Shown piece by piece: positions 62,804 to 64,000 of a stretch of DNA of 64,000 bases. The stretch is from the NCBI RefSeq assembly GCF_028206795.1, contig NZ_JAQLFJ010000001.1, positions 124,001 to 188,000 of the forward strand, in the 5' to 3' direction. A model generated the notes under the pieces. The model saw only the letters and a program-made list of their open reading frames with translations. It did no database searches and had not been told where the DNA came from. Position 1 is the stretch's first letter, and the number at the start of each line of letters is the position of its first letter. The translations under genes were made by a program, and so were the position numbers. This stretch comes from Collinsella aerofaciens. GTDB lineage: Bacteria; Actinomycetota; Coriobacteriia; Coriobacteriales; Coriobacteriaceae.

Positions 62804-64000
62804 ATGAAGCTCGCGCTTGCGCAGATCGATATGCGCCTTGGGGATATTGAGGGCATTTGCGGCCGCATCGAGGACCAGGCTCGTCTGGCCCACGAGCGCG
62901 GGGCGCGCGTGCTGTGCGTTCCGGCTCCGCTCTTTATGGGCGCCATGCCCGGTGGCCTGGTGGGCGCTGCCGACTTTGAGCACGACGTGCTTGCCGGTTT
63001 GACTGGTGTCGCCGAGCGTATCCAGGAGCTTGACATGATCTGCATCGTGCCCGCGGCGGTTTCGTTTGAGGGCCAGCCGCTGCTCGACTACATGATGCTC
63101 AAGGACGGTCATGTGGTGCCGGCGCGTTCGAGCATTGCCCTGCAGCGTGGCGAGAACAACGACACGCGTTGGGCGCCGCCGGTGTTCGACGTGGACGGCG
63201 TGCGCATCGCCGTGATTTTTGACTTGGACCGCGAGCTCGAGATGTTGCCGACCGGCGTCGACCTCATCGCGTATTTCCAATTCAACGCGTTTGACATGAC
63301 CGACCGCGAGACTGCCGCCATTGCCGCCGTTCGCAGCGGCGCCTACCGCAAGATCGCATCCAAGCGCAGCGTGTGGTTTGCCTGCATGGCGCCGGTCGGT
63401 GCCTATGACGAGTCGGTGTATACCGGCGGTTCGTTTGTGCTCGACGACTGCGGTCGCGTGGTGGCCCAGGCGCCGTGTTTTGAGGAGAGCCTGCTGGTTC
63501 AGGAGATTCAGCGCGGCGTGATGCTCGATGCCCTGGAAGATCACGAACTGCCCGAGTTCCGTTCCGAGGAGTGGTTGTGGCAGGCGCTGGTGCTCGCCGT
63601 GCGCGACAACGCTCGGGCCCACGGTGCGTCGCGTGCCGTGGTGGCACTCGAGGGTGACCTGCCGTCATCCCTGCTGGCGGCGCTGGCCGTTGACGCTCTG
63701 GGTCCGCGTAACGTAATTGGCCTGGTGCTGGGGCGCAACCGTATCTTTACGCCGGCGCAGGAGGAGGCCGAGGCTGCCCGCTGTGCCGCCGTCCGTGCCA
63801 TCGCCGAGCGTTTGCACATTCGCACTGTCGAGCGCGATGCACCGGATGCGGCGCGTGTGCTCGATCGCGACGTGTCGGCGGGCGATGCCGAGCGTCTGCG
63901 CTTGCGCACGCTGGGCCTCATGCTGGAGGACACGGCGCTCGAGCTGGGTGCGATGGCGCTGAGCCCGCTGTCCAAAACCGAGTACGCGCTGGCGGCGCCG
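62804..64000 (+). CDS. NadE-like protein with degenerate active sites, 3' end cut
   Basis: The frame runs from ATG 62804 (AAGGG 7 nt upstream) to the window edge, giving about 399 residues. The layout matches glutamine-dependent NAD+ synthetase: an N-terminal nitrilase-like domain (MKLALAQIDMRLGDI, RVLCVPAPLFMG) then an NAD synthase-like domain (SLLAALAVDALGPRNVIGLVLG). Yet key residues differ. The nitrilase Glu is Ala (VPAPLF, residue 41, where PEL is usual). The nucleophile Cys is replaced (VIFDLD near 137, where ICEDxW is usual). The PP-loop SGGxDSS reads EGDLPSS near 282. It may be an inactive paralogue with a regulatory role, or a decaying copy. The functional NadE would be elsewhere. 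Confidence 0.75.
   Translation, partial: MKLALAQIDMRLGDIEGICGRIEDQARLAHERGARVLCVPAPLFMGAMPGGLVGAADFEHDVLAGLTGVAERIQELDMICIVPAAVSFEGQPLLDYMMLKDGHVVPARSSIALQRGENNDTRWAPPVFDVDGVRIAVIFDLDRELEMLPTGVDLIAYFQFNAFDMTDRETAAIAAVRSGAYRKIASKRSVWFACMAPVGAYDESVYTGGSFVLDDCGRVVAQAPCFEESLLVQEIQRGVMLDALEDHELPEFRSEEWLWQALVLAVRDNARAHGASRAVVALEGDLPSSLLAALAVDALGPRNVIGLVLGRNRIFTPAQEEAEAARCAAVRAIAERLHIRTVERDAPDAARVLDRDVSAGDAERLRLRTLGLMLEDTALELGAMALSPLSKTEYALAAP

Overview
The window looks like chromosomal DNA of an anaerobic, high-GC, Gram-positive actinobacterium, most likely a gut Coriobacteriia of the Collinsella type. This is inferred from gene content and style, not from a search. The clues are GC-rich codon use with clean Shine-Dalgarno sites, an [FeFe]-hydrogenase, rubredoxin and a superoxide reductase for oxygen defence, a sortase-anchored (LPTTG) surface protein, AddAB and a lactaldehyde-reductase-type alcohol dehydrogenase. 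Both window ends cut genes. I saw no rRNA, tRNA, CRISPR array, prophage or transposase.

Layout. 1-2.3 kb: a TPR protein (cut), smpB, a flavin-reductase-like protein and rubredoxin. 2.6-4.7 kb (minus): mntH and gpmA. 5.2-11.4 kb: gltB-gltD glutamate synthase. 11.8-15.5 kb: two unfamiliar genes (one with a nuclease-like C-terminus boxed in by repeats) and an amidohydrolase. 15.6-19.3 kb (minus): a zinc-ribbon membrane protein and the copper operon copA-copZ-csoR with a CsoR-type operator at its promoter. 19.6-26.4 kb (minus): a surface signalling block with an LPXTG coiled-coil/CAP protein, a transmembrane Ser/Thr kinase and an FHA protein. 27.0-29.3 kb: DEAD-box RNA helicase with an RGG-like tail. 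29.8-35.8 kb: a tight four-gene operon of a GltD/NuoF-like flavoprotein, an [FeFe]-hydrogenase, a solute-binding lipoprotein and a one-chain ABC permease-ATPase. 36.1-43.5 kb: an orphan RelB/DinJ-like antitoxin, a CPBP protease, YgiQ radical SAM, a DUF1275 protein, fucO and an M42 peptidase. 43.6-47.6 kb: mnmA, cysK, an Rrf2 regulator, a YvlD-like protein and a YerC-like regulator. 47.8-62.2 kb: addB-addA, dnaE and a SWIM-SNF2 helicase. 62.3 kb to the end: superoxide reductase and a NadE-like protein whose active sites look lost.

Working together: GltBD and the GltD-like hydrogenase partner both point to NAD(P)H/ferredoxin electron traffic. Rubredoxin, the flavin reductase and superoxide reductase form an anaerobe's oxygen-protection set. 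The kinase and FHA protein look like writer and reader of one phospho-signal. AddAB, DnaE and SNF2 form a DNA maintenance stretch.

The most unusual feature is the intergenic DNA. At least two families of palindromic elements recur with fixed geometry but variable loops. Family 1 has 13 copies of 59 bp (one of 57), often in tandem at exactly 80-81 bp pitch. Family 2 has four copies of 67 bp. A third array of CTAG-centred palindromes has a 40-41 bp pitch, and several long perfect inverted repeats (19-35 bp arms) occur once each. Some of these elements supply stop codons or C-terminal codons to neighbouring genes.
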